From contig CM077022.1 in the NCBI GenBank assembly GCA_039090855.1, positions 75,912,971 to 75,976,970 on the forward strand: a stretch of DNA of 64,000 bases. The letters are read 5' to 3'. The number at the start of each line of letters is the position of its first letter. Position 1 is the stretch's first letter. This DNA is from Macrothele yani (taxonomy: Eukaryota; Arthropoda; Arachnida; Araneae; Macrothelidae). The notes beneath the pieces are model-generated. The model saw only the letters and a list, made by a program, of their open reading frames with translations. It made no database searches and had not been told where the DNA came from. Made by a program: the position numbers and the translations under genes. This document shows, piece by piece, positions 45,332-54,849 of the stretch.

Positions 45332-47051
45332 CTGAAGAGCAAAGCCAAAATCAAAAGAAAAACTTTTGAATTTAAAATGAAAGTTGCAAAATAACCTGAA
45401 GATCAAAACGCGCAACGCAGCAGTTATGAAAATTCAGAATTCACATTCTATTAAGAAGAGACCGCAGCAAAAATAATTTTTTGACTCATACCAAGTACAA
45501 CATAGAAAAAGTTATGTATTTACCGGTGTGAGTAAAAAGAGAAAAAAATAAAACAACTGAATGTAGAAAGTGTCGAGAATACTGAGCCTTGGCTTTATCA
45601 AGGACCAGCAAAAACTCTGCATTTTCTCACTTCCACAAAGACCTAGTTGGAAATGGGTTTCTGCAAAGTCATAGATGCAAGAAATAAGTCCACCAAAAAA
45701 TTTTTTTAAAAATATATATGTATGTCATGATCTCCGCAGAGTTGTATGACTTAGCTTTAGTTAACAATTTAGCTTGCATCCATAACTTTCCTGGCCCGAC
45801 CCATGCTCTTCATCTGTTACTATTAAACGGAAAGAAGAAGAATATAGAAAATTCGAGTTGTGAGAGTGACATGATAATTAGAAATAATGTTCAGCAATAA
45901 CAAATTGCCAAGTTCGCCTGAGAGAGAATTTAAACCTGAATAGTAATACAAAAGTATTCAAAATTTTGTAACATTGCAATTAAAAAGGAAATATTAATTT
46001 TTTAAAAAAAACCAGATTCCTGAAAGAAAACTGGATTATGATACCCCCCACTTCACAACTTCTGACAGCACAAAAACGAGAACAAAACAAAGACAATAAT
46101 TAACTAAAGAAATGCTTTGTGAAGGTTATATGACATAAACTATTAGTTGCAATATGTACAAAGTATTTCAGAAGTGCTTTTAAGTGCATAATAAAGTAGT
46201 TATTAAGAACCTAACTACTTTGAAAACATAGCGCAATTCAAGAACTATGAATAATGAATGGCCAGCTGCTTGGCCTAAGTGCCTAAAAAACGCGCAAAGT
46301 TACCAAGAAAAGAAAGAGTTAAAATCCGCAAAAAAGTTAGACTTGCCAGTGCCTAAATGCTTAAAGCAAAAAAAGGGAAAAAGTACAAGAAGTACAAACA
46401 TTGAACTTGTAAAACCTAAAACCCAAAGACAAAGAAGAGAGCTTACCTCTTATGCAACTGAACTTCCTCCACACTTGAGGAATAACATGGCCGACCTTTT
46501 CACCCAAACTTCTAAACCCCTCTGCCACTTCCTAGTCGCTGGGGGCAGCGTGGATGGGGCTGCAGGCCTCCACGCACTGAAAAGATCCGATTCGCGGAGA
46601 TTTTAACCAGAGAAAAAAATATATATAATTAAGAATGTGGACCTGTATGAACAGAAAGAGCAGAATTAACTCTCCATAATACATGAGAAATATTATGAAA
46701 TACACAAGTAGTGTATTTAATAATCTTTGCATGTATTTAATCACCTTAGTGAGCTTCTTTAGACTATTCAGAATCCTATTAATTTTAATGTTAGTTTTAC
46801 TATTTTTAGTATAGTTATTCTAGTGAGTGAATAACTAGTTTTCTTTTATATTTGTTTTTATTTTCTTTTATAAACGGATTTTTAAACTTTTTTTTTTTGT
46901 GATTTTGTCTATATTATTTAATTTTTTATTTTTAATAGGACCTTCATATCCATAGCACTAAGGTTCCTTTTAGTAGTTAATAGGCATCCTCTAGCCAACT
47001 TCCAACAGGCTTTCATTGGTCAGAATCATATTATATTAACTGTGTAGAAAA
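45303..47051. other. (TA)n then unrecognised DNA
   Basis: (TA)n at 45303-45331 is followed by AT-rich DNA. A 119-codon plus-strand frame at 46247-46606 (Lys-rich start, ending GGSVDGAAGLHALKRSDSRR) has no domain I know and no splice or promoter support. I consider it unlikely to be a gene. Confidence 0.4.
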
Positions 47052-47237
47052 TTAAAGCAGATCTGCCAACCTCACTCTATTATTCAGAATAATTTTTCTT
47101 AAAGTTCTTTTGATGAAAGAAGAGGGAATTTCGTTCTCTAGAAAACTGTCTAATAGTATATTAATGTGGTAATTGAAGTCCAAATTGTTGCTGCAAATTC
47201 TTGAAATTCTAAGCACCTGTGAAATTATATATATATA
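47052..47237 (-). pseudogene. Retroelement RT C-terminal fragment, minus strand
   Basis: The minus-strand frame reads SQVLRISRICSNNLDFNYHI then ILLDSFLENEIPSSFIKRTL. The pattern 'SQ..R..RICS...DF......L......P.SF...L' is shared with 48757-49040 on the other side of the Tc1 insertion, in the opposite orientation. It probably derives from a Penelope- or DIRS-like reverse transcriptase; the class is uncertain. It is cut by the Tc1 end at 47238. Confidence 0.45.
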
Positions 47238-47300
47238 CACTATCTACAAACAAGTAATTGGACACCTGTGATAGCAAAGGAAAACGAAGTTTATTCACCT

Positions 47301-48540
47301 TCAATAGTTGGTGGAGCCTCCACGAGCGGCGATTACAGCTGCGACCCTCCGGGGCATACTCTCAACCAGGCGTTGTACGACGGCTAGCGGTATTTTCTTC
47401 CACTCAGCTTGGAGAAGACAGGTCAGTTCCTTCACCGATTTTGGACGGTGGGGGCACCCCTTAAGTCGACGCTCCAACTTGTCCCAGAGGTGCTCGATAG
47501 AGTTAAGGTCCTGGTTCTGCGCAGGCCAATCTATTCGATTAACCCCATTGTCACCATATCAAGCCATGGTGGACCTCGCAACATGACAGGTGGCATTGTT
47601 ATCCTGAAAGTAACATGGATCCACCCCGTAAAACTGCCACAACGTAAGAAGCGCATGGTCATCCAAAATGGTGCAGTAGGTCTCGGCGTTGAGTCTACCA
47701 GGAATTGCGACCAAGGGTCCCGTGCCATACCAGGAGAAACACCCCGATAGCATAATTCCACCGCCGCCGAACTTCACAATTGGCACAATACATTCCGGCA
47801 AGAGGCATTCTCCAGGCAGACGCCAAACCCAGACCCTGCCATCCGAACGGTAGAGGGTGAACCTTGATTCGTCGCTCCAGAGAACCTGTTTCCACTGTTC
47901 AACGGTCCACTGTCGACGTTTTTTGCACCACGTTAGCCGAGCAGCGCTATTGGACTTGGTGATCAAAGGCCTGTGGGTGGCAGCACGTCCGTGATAACCG
48001 AGCAGATGGGCTTCCTTACGGATGGTATTCATCGAAAAACCCTCCCGGATGCCTGTTGAAAGTCCTCGCGGATGTGGCCCATCGATTTGGTGCGGTTCTT
48101 CCGAATTTCTCTGGCCAGCACCCGTCGGTCTCTAACTCCCAGTTTTGTGGGTCTGCCGGGTCGGGGCACATTCCGACAGTCACCTCTCGTCTTCTACTTG
48201 TCAATCACGTCGGCCACTGTCGATTTTGGGTACTTCAACTCACAGGATATGTAATGTATGGATTGGCCATTTCTGTGATACCCGACGATTACACCTTGGT
48301 GCGGTTCTTCCGAATTTCTCTGGCCAGCACCCGTCTGTCTCTAACTCCCAGTTTTGTGGGTCTGCCGGGCCGGGGCACATTCCGACAGTCACCTCTCATC
48401 TTCTACTTGTCAATCACGTCGGCCACTGTCGATTTTGGGTACTTCAACTCACAGGATATGTAATGTATGGATTGGCCATTTCTGTGATACCCGACGATTA
48501 CACCTTTCTTGAAATCGGAGAGCTCCGAACTGCGTGGCAT
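47301..48540 (-). pseudogene. Tc1-like transposase, frameshifted
   Basis: The minus-strand gene starts at MPRSSELSDFKKGVIVGYH (Met at 48538-48540), with a helix-turn-helix (YISCELKYPKSTVADVI) and a GRP-like PRPGRPTKL hook. It continues in the open frame 47559-48032: [36 protein letters not shown] (first catalytic Asp), [17 protein letters not shown] and [14 protein letters not shown]. It ends, after a stop, with NQDLNSIEHLWDKL (Glu) and GGSTNY plus stop at 47301. A 209 bp repeat in the HTH part shifts the frame. Without it, the gene is about 343 codons, normal for Tc1. The second catalytic position again reads Asn before 'NA'. Confidence 0.9.
48087..48504. repeat. 209 bp tandem duplication inside Tc1 transposase
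   Basis: 48087-48295 and 48296-48504 are almost identical (both begin TTGGTGCGGTTCTTCCGAAT and end near CCCGACGATTACACC). Since 209 is not a multiple of three, the duplication breaks the transposase frame. Confidence 0.93.
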
Positions 48541-48664
48541 CTTGCATGCGACTGGTTGCGTTGTTGTTTCCCACATGATATTTAACGGTGGCGGCCGTGA
48601 CTTGTATCAGGACCGCAGATATTGTCGATTGCAGGGGTGTCCAATTACTTGTTGGTAGATAGTG

Positions 48665-48694
48665 TATATATATGGACAAAACTTCATAAAATAG
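48665..48694. repeat. 30 bp inverted partner of 42087-42116
   Basis: Reverse complement of 42087-42116, directly outside the right TA of the Tc1 element. Confidence 0.85.
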
Positions 48695-48756
48695 TTCTGA
48701 CTTGTATCCTGACGACCTCAACCTGAAAAAACTAACAGATCGTCTACTTGTGTTTG

Positions 48757-49560
48757 CTACCTCGATTTAGAGGTACAGGTGGATGAGGAGGGACGAGGTG
48801 TAGTGAACTTATTTGATAAAAGAAACTCCTTTGAGTTTGATATCATTCACTACACTCACTGGTCCTCCAACATTTCTAAAGTTATACATCGCAATCTACT
48901 CCTCAGTTTCACAGAATAGCTAAAATTTGCTCTACACAAGTCCTGCTTGTAAAAAATCTGAAAGCTCTTCTTTCTAAACTGCAATCTAACAATTTTCCTA
49001 AAAATTTCTTAAGACACCATTTTAAACATTTAATTTTGAACTTTAATTCGGTTTCCAAGAGTTTCAGATTGCCCATTGAATGCTTTATTAACATAGGACC
49101 TAACAATTTTAAGTATATAAGCAACATAAAGTGCTATTTGGTGGGTCCCTAATAACTGAAGATCTTATCTACCTACACAGTTTTGCATCTTGTTAATTCA
49201 CACAATTTTTGGCTTGCCAGGTAGTTGATTAACCGTGACCACCTTTTATATTTGGGTTTTTGTGGGTGTTCTGTTCAGGTTCTTTAGTTGTCTTGTCATG
49301 GTGGTTTTGTTCTGCCTGTAAGCTTTTAATATTTTTTTTTTTAATTTTTTAATTTTAATTTTTTTATTTTGTAGTTGTATAAATTTGATTCTTGGAATTC
49401 ATGTACTTGTTCTGGAATTTGGTTTGGTGGCCTAGGGAGCATGACCGACCGACAATTTTGGCTCGCCTTTTCGTTTGTTGGTACTAAAAAGGCCACTCCC
49501 ACAGATTGATGCTCTCCTGATGAAGGCAACCTGTTTTTTGTTTTCACTTGTATTGAAGTT
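48757..49560 (+). pseudogene. Retroelement RT C-terminal fragment and tail, plus strand
   Basis: The plus strand reads YLDLEVQVDEEGRGVVNLFD with KRNSFEFDIIHYTHWSSNIS. After a frame change come QFHRIAKICSTQVLLVKNLK and LLSKLQSNNFPKNFLRHHFK. The DKR..F.F segment followed by the 'RIAKICS' helix matches the post-catalytic part of Penelope/DIRS-like RTs and mirrors 47052-47237. A CTCCTGATGAAGGCAACCTG stretch at about 49512 resembles the 3' end of such elements. Stops and a frameshift make it dead. The class is uncertain. Confidence 0.45.
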
Positions 49561-49630
49561 CCTTTTTTTAAAAAAAAAAAATTGTATTTTTGTTATATAT
49601 ATATATATATATATATATTATTTATTTCTA

Positions 49631-49836
49631 AATTGGAGGTTTAATGACCTGTGAATAACTCAATGAGCTATAAGCAGTTGCCCATCTTTAATTTTGGGTC
49701 ACTGGTTCCAAGGAAGTGATGGAGCCAGTGCTGTAAGACAAACATAACATCCATGCCTCACCAGAATTAAACCTGGACCTCATCTCGTATGAATGGTCAG
49801 AAGCCAGCGCTAAGATCACTGCGCTACCAGGGCGGT
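49631..49836 (-). mobile_element. Old SINE copy, minus strand
   Basis: Minus-oriented SINE with many substitutions (ATTGGAGGTTTAATGACC start, GCGCTACCAGGGCGG end). It lies next to a (TA)n tract at 49596-49619. The tRNA boxes are damaged. Confidence 0.85.
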
Positions 49837-50796
49837 GTCAAAATAATTAAGGAATGCTAAACCTGCAATAGCAATTGGTAAAAAGCTATTATTTTGAAGT
49901 CCACATTGCCTACTTTAGTGTTAGTAGGATAAACAAATGTTATATGGAATAATTTCATAAAGTATTTTAGCAGTGTCCTGGTTAATTTTTTCATCATATT
50001 CCTGATCTATAGTTACTGTGATTGAAGATTTGTCAGCTGTAATAATGGCTGAAGGAAATGATGATTAAGCATAAAAAAAGTAAAACATTCAACCACAGTG
50101 ACTGATGATATACATGTGGTGGTTGTGTGAAAGCATTCCTACTCAAAAAATGAATAGCCTGTTAAACAATCTGAAGTATTGTTACTGTCTCATTAGAATG
50201 ACTAGCCTGTGAAACAATTGGAAGTATAGTTACTGTCATTAGCATGAGACAGTAACTCATGTGCTTTTGTTAGTTTTTTTTTTTTTCCTTTTGAATTTAA
50301 CTGTATTATTTTTAGATACAAGGGCCATGACTATTAATAAGGCTAAAAGACAAATTGACACTTTTTTATTAATGTTTGTAGATGTGGTGGTGTTTTGAAA
50401 GTGTTTTTAGTTTCATTTACAGTATCAAGTACATATTTGTCAGTTGATTTCAATAAACTCATAATGGACATCGGTTATTTAAATTTTAGGGGATCAGTGG
50501 TGGTTTTTGTTTTACTCCAAATGCATTTATTTGTGTATATCTATAGAGATTTTGAGAACAGCTTCACATAATGCTGCAGAAAGTTCTTTTATACAAAGAT
50601 GCATGTAGGTGATTGGCTTCATAAAGATTCTGAATCAAAGTTCTTTTCTGTGTCTTGTTGCAAAAGGAAAAAAAAAAAAAAAAACCACATTTTTCCTGAT
50701 CTTGCAGATCTTTGATAACTTGGGCATTTTTTTTCAAGTTGATGCCATAAAAGTATTAAGCAATAACTTGATCTAAAATGCTGAAATTTTGCTGAA
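49837..50796. other. No gene recognised
   Basis: AT-rich unique-looking DNA. A partial local repeat (ACTAGCCTGTGAAACAATTGG-like, 50150-50250, two decayed copies about 55 bp apart) is visible. Nothing coding was seen. Confidence 0.5.
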
Positions 50797-51308
50797 TACA
50801 TTTATGGTGTAATTTACCATATCCTTCTGTTCAACATGTTATATACAGTTCCATGAAATGTCGTTGAATAAATCCTGTGGTACTCAATAAAAACAAAAAG
50901 TTTTCTTTGTACATACCTTTATATAAATAACCTCTACACAGGGCCATTGCTCATCATTCACAAAGTCCTGATGTTATTAGGCCTATGTTCTTCTGTTGTC
51001 AGGCTTAACATTCTTTGCAAGCTCTTATGATGCAAAGCCTAATATTCATACTGTCAAACACAATACTTATTCAGAAGTAGATTTAATTTTCAATTAGCTC
51101 TTTAGACCAAGTAGTTCATAAATTCACTTAAAACGTGCTATTGTCATGCCATGTGTAAGATGAAGAACAGCAATCCAAATGCAAAGGGCTGTCAAACACC
51201 ATATTTAACTATTAGAATAAAACCAACAAAAATTATTTAAAAACTACGAAAACATAGGATGGATATATACACTGAACTAATCCAGCGAAACTACGAAAAA
51301 ATGTACTA

Positions 51309-52162
51309 CAGTGTAACTTGTCTAATTTGAACGTTTTAAATTCAAACTCTTGGTTAATTCGAATTTTTCATTTGGTCCCTTGCATTTTCTATATAAATAA
51401 TGTTAAAAATTACCCCTTTAATTCAAACTTTTTTGTTTAATTCAAAGAAAGCCCCATTTTTGTATTCTCAACAATTACCTTTTAAAATGGATATGTACTG
51501 TTCTGGATGAAGTTCCGAGTTTTGGATGAAGCAACAAGTTAAACCTGAAACTATAGCCAACTGCTTCAAAAGCAGGCTTCCAGCACCCCGATGATGAGTC
51601 AATTATCTCAAGGTAATGGTGGTGGGGAGATCATACCCACTGTAGAGTACTGGGAAGACGTAGGCCGTGATGTACCGTATGAGGCTTTTGTGAGCGTTGA
51701 TGACAATTTAGCTGTTTGTGGTGAGCTCACAGAAGATGAGATCTTGGCTGATGTTATGAATAAGACCTGCTGTGCATCTTCAGATGAAGAACTGAAATGG
51801 CCCAAATTTCTCGAAAAGCACCTTCCAAATCCAGTAGAGGCCTTGGTTCACCTCCAACAGTTAAGGGTGTTTGTTGAGGGACAGCAGAATGTAAGACTCT
51901 CTATTTCATTCACTCTATAAACTTGAGGAATTTACACTTACCCATAACATAATTTCTAAGAAGCAGGCAAAAATTTGAAGTTTTTTGTACAAAAAATTTG
52001 GAAATTTACCGTACTTTTTTTTTTTTTTGTATGTTATGAATAAATACTTTGTTTTCTACAGTACTTGGACATGCCCATATTCAAACTTTCCTAATTCGAA
52101 TTTGTCGATAATTCGAATTGTTTTTGTGGTTCCTTCAGCTTCGAATTATCCAAGTTACACTG
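51309..52162 (+). mobile_element. pogo/Tigger-like element
   Basis: The inverted ends CAGTGTAACTTGTCTAATTT and (right, complement) CAGTGTAACTTGGATAATTC are flanked by TA at 51307-51308 and 52163-52164. At 854 bp it is shorter than autonomous pogo elements and keeps only a C-terminal transposase piece. Confidence 0.88.
51530..51920 (+). pseudogene. pogo/Tigger transposase C-terminal remnant
   Basis: The frame contains VKPETIANCFKSRLPAPR, two stop codons, then the open stretch from 51591: IPTVEYWEDVGRDVPYEAFV, VDDNLAVCGELTEDEILADV and VEALVHLQQLRVFVEGQQ. 'ETIANCF.KAGF' followed by an acidic region is the known C-terminal layout of Tigger and CENP-B-like transposases. The DDE catalytic core is absent, so this is a dead derivative and not a domesticated gene. 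Confidence 0.75.
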
Positions 52163-52439
52163 TATAACTATAAAAACCATGATCATCCTATGGCACAAGC
52201 AACTTACATCAACCAAGGTAGTACTGGACGTGTTTCGCCAGCACACTCGCACGGCATTCTCAATGGTATCATAGAAGCTACTGCAGTTTTTTCTCGCCTG
52301 GCTGCTTCTCATTGGTCTCCCTAGCCTGCTACGTCGTTATTCACAGCTCGCATCTTCCGCACCCTCTATTTGTGAGTATTGGTGTGTATTTTCTCTGATC
52401 TTTTTTTTTTTTTTTTTTGGGTTATGTTTTCTTTATTCT

Positions 52440-53165
52440 TTATTTCTTATAAGGTTCTTCCAAGCATAAGACAATGCCAGTGGGCTATTATTATTACCAT
52501 TAAATTCACACATTTTCTCAATGCATATTGATTCTGCTATTAATAATTTCTTCTTCCATCTTCTATGTTGGCAGATATGTTCAATGTTTGTCCAATCAGG
52601 TGTTGCCTGCCTCTGCGTGCAGTATTCATCAATTAAGTTTTATTTTGTTTTTTATTCCAATTCATCACATGTTCATACAAGCTTGTTTCAATATTACATT
52701 TTGTATTGCCTATGTAGTAAACAGGTTTGTTAAGGTTTTTATCCTGAATTGGGATTTTGTATGCACCTGCTTTTTTCATTGTTATCTCTTGTATTGGAGA
52801 GCATATTTTTATATCCTGTACTATAATTCCAATATTCATATAATACTTTCTACAAATTTTTGTAACACATTGGTTATTTGTGGTATATACGTAAATGAGC
52901 CACAAAATGAAGTGGTTTTATTAAATTTTTCTGGTATCTTATTTTTGTCATTTGAAATGAACTGTTTAATGAACGTCTATATTGTTCTTCTAAATCCATA
53001 ATCAATTGCCAGTCTTTTTATCCACTATAGTTCTTTATTCAATGATTTTACATTAGAGGTGTGGGTATATGCTCTCTTTATGCATGAACGGAATGCCGAC
53101 AGTTTATAACAGTTAGGATGATTTGAATTAGCTGGTATTATATTAGAGATGAAAGTGGTATTATG
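52440..53165 (-). pseudogene. Penelope-like RT end plus GIY-YIG, broken
   Basis: Minus-strand remnant reading SNVKSLNKEL, WIKRLAIDYGFRRTI, PEKFNKTTSFCGSFTYIPQI, NVLQKFVESI, then the open frame 52633-52905 with KKAGAYKIPIQDKNLNKPVY, YIGNTKCNIETSLYEHVMNW and, after another break, RWKKKLLIAESI. 'G-Y-K-I-P ... Y-I-G ... R/S-L-EH' is the GIY-YIG endonuclease of Penelope-like elements, following the RT thumb. Several stops lie between the pieces. GIY-YIG would make the initial target nick. Confidence 0.72.
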
Positions 53166-53351
53166 TTAGTGATGAAACCAACTTTCATCCCTAATATAAT
53201 ACCAATGAATTCAAACCATCCTAACTGTTATAAACTGTCAGCATTCCATTCATATATAAAGAAAGCATATACCTACACCTCTAACGTAAAATCATTGAAT
53301 AAAGAACTACAGACAGAAGAACATAGGCCTAATAACATTGGGACTTCATGA
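53163..53351 (+). pseudogene. Penelope-like RT fragment, plus strand
   Basis: The open plus frame contains NSNHPNCYKLSAFHSYIKKA and YTYTSNVKSLNKELQTEEH. This is the same RT segment as at 53030-53165 on the minus strand, so the two form a head-to-head palindrome centred near 53173. It passes into the 205 bp inverted end repeat at 53320. Confidence 0.7.
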
Positions 53352-53790
53352 ATTATGAGCAATGGCCTTGTGTAAAGGCTGTTATTTATATAAAAGTATG
53401 CACAAAGAAAAGTCTTCGAAAATTGTTTTTTATTAGGTATCACTAAATTTATTCAATGACATTTCATGGAACTGTATATAACGTGTTGAACAAAAGGATA
53501 TGCAAATTACACCATAAATGTATTTAGTACTATTATGCACATATATAGGCGTATTTTGTACATGACATACTTTAAGCCGAAATCTAAGGCTGAAATTTTG
53601 TATAGACTTCTATTTTTTGCTTCTGAAATTTTGCTATGTAAGCAAGTTTTAAACATCTGCTCCTTGTGTAAATATTGCCATTCCTATATAAAATTTTGGT
53701 AATTTATTTTAGAATTTTGATTTATTCAAGTTGTGAGAACCTCTGTAATCAGTATGCTCTGAATACAACTGAAAATAAAATTGCTTAAAA

Positions 53791-54250
53791 GTTATGTTTC
53801 ATAAAAGCATCTATGTGCATGTTCTTTATTGTTTTAAACTTTTTGCGCATTATCGCCTCTGCTGCTACCTGTTCCATTCGTCATATTTAAATTAAAATGG
53901 GGAACTTGCATTTGGGGAACTTGCATTATAAACATATTGTACTTTGAATAAACTGTACGAATAAAGAAATGCTTACTCGTCTCAATGTCATTCATTAAGA
54001 AAAGTTTCTTTATGCATGAATGTTTTCATTGTTATAGTAAGGTATGTTTTTAATGAACTTCGCCATAATGAATGACATTGAGATCGGTAAGCATTTCCTT
54101 TTTTTGTACAGTTTATTCAAAGTACAATATGTTTATAATGCAAGTTTCCTATTTTGACGAATGGGATAGGTAGCCAGAGCACAGGCGATAATGCGCAAAA
54201 AATTTAAAACAATGAAAAACATGCACATACATGCTTCTATGAAACTTAAC
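53791..54250. mobile_element. 460 bp MITE/foldback with ~190 bp arms
   Basis: The left arm (53791-53996) and right arm (54068-54250) are inverted copies sharing TTTTTTGCGCATTATCGCCT-like, AACATATTGTACTTTGAATA and TCAATGTCATTCATTA segments. The loop is about 75 bp. The left arm holds a 15 bp tandem duplication (GGGGAACTTGCATTT/A). No gene is inside. It ends 82 bp before USP32 exon 2, within the reach of branch-point signals. Confidence 0.8.
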
Positions 54251-54332
54251 AAATTTATTGTTTTTTTCCATGCCTTATTAATATAAGAACAGTTTAGTGT
54301 ATTAAAAAGTTATAATTTTCTGTATTTTTCAG

Positions 54333-54460
54333 TTTCAGAAGCAGAACTAAAAAGACTGAAAGATGCCTTCAAGCGATCATCTAACCTGAATGGTTTCATT
54401 ACTCGCCAAGCATTTGTTAAAGAAGTTTTAGGAGAATTTGTTCCTCAGAAACTTGCAGAG
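54333..54460 (+). CDS. USP32: USP32 second coding exon
   Basis: A 128 bp exon between the acceptor TTTTTCAG|TTTCAGAAG and the donor GCAGAG|GTACAG. The first two bases (TT) complete the Val codon begun by the G of exon 1; 42 codons follow in phase: SEAELKRLKDAFKRSSNLNG, then FITRQAFVKEVLGEFVPQKL and AE. The exon ends at phase 0. This is the conserved start of USP32 before its EF-hand region: the 'ELKRLKDAFKR' helix and the 'F..EVLG..VP...AE' segment are strongly conserved in animals. Together exons 1 and 2 give 62 residues. It has no frame damage, while every transposon frame nearby does. The next exon is not in the window. Confidence 0.9.
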
Positions 54461-54849
54461 GTACAGTGTAATTCTGATTCCTAGCACAATATTAGAGTTG
54501 ATACAAAAAAAAAAAAAATTAGAAACGTCTGAAATTGCTAAAAATATGTTTTGTTAGATATAGTTAACATCAGGTGATCCCTGAAGCATTTTGTATATTA
54601 TCAATGCACAGGGGTAGCCAAATCCTAAAATTTTTGGGTGCAAGCACATTTTTTCAAAAGATAAGGAGAAAAATGTTATCTCTAAGTGAGAGATGGGTTT
54701 GTCTCCTTGGGGTGCTTCGTGGTAACAATGGCACACACAACAGCAACTAGGGCCTCTGTGAATTTTGAAGAGTTGCCAGCTAGTTCTGTGTGACATTGGC
54801 AAAAAGACCCCAACTCACTGGGTTTTGTTCCAGAATCCTTAGGTTGAAT

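Larger units (their letters stand above)
47238..48664 (-). mobile_element. Tc1-like transposon with internal duplication
   Basis: A 1.43 kb element flanked by TA. Inverted ends: CACTATCTACAAACAAGTAA on the left, and on the right the complement of CACTATCTACCAACAAGTAA; both continue TTGGACACC. It encodes a minus-strand transposase and carries a 209 bp tandem duplication. Confidence 0.94.
50797..53525. mobile_element. Rearranged Penelope-like block with ~205 bp inverted ends
   Basis: 50797-50999 reappears inverted at about 53320-53525 (shared GAACATAGGCCTAATAACAT and TTCATGGAACTGTATATAAC). Between these ends lie a pogo element (51309-52162), a minus-strand Penelope-like RT/GIY-YIG fragment (52440-53165) and a plus-strand fragment of the same RT region (53163-53351), head to head. 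Penelope-like elements often carry terminal repeats in odd, including inverted, arrangements. I read the block as one rearranged insertion later hit by the pogo element; the borders are approximate. Confidence 0.6.
9529..54332 (+). other. USP32 intron 1, about 44.8 kb, packed with transposons
   Basis: The intron runs from the donor GTTAGT at 9529 to the acceptor TTTTTCAG ending at 54332. Its two flanking exons encode directly adjacent residues of USP32, so no further USP32 coding exon is expected inside. Its content is described in the separate entries; outside those I saw only AT-rich unique or unrecognisable old repeat DNA (notably 9529-10386, 11409-11959 and 12137-12825). Confidence 0.8.

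Noticed and set aside
46247..46606. 119-codon Lys-rich plus frame
   Set aside because: No known motif, no conserved start context or exon borders that I could see.
51591..51920. Possible domesticated CENP-B/JRK-like gene
   Set aside because: Only the C-terminal transposase tail is open, it lies between pogo TIRs, and stops occur just upstream.
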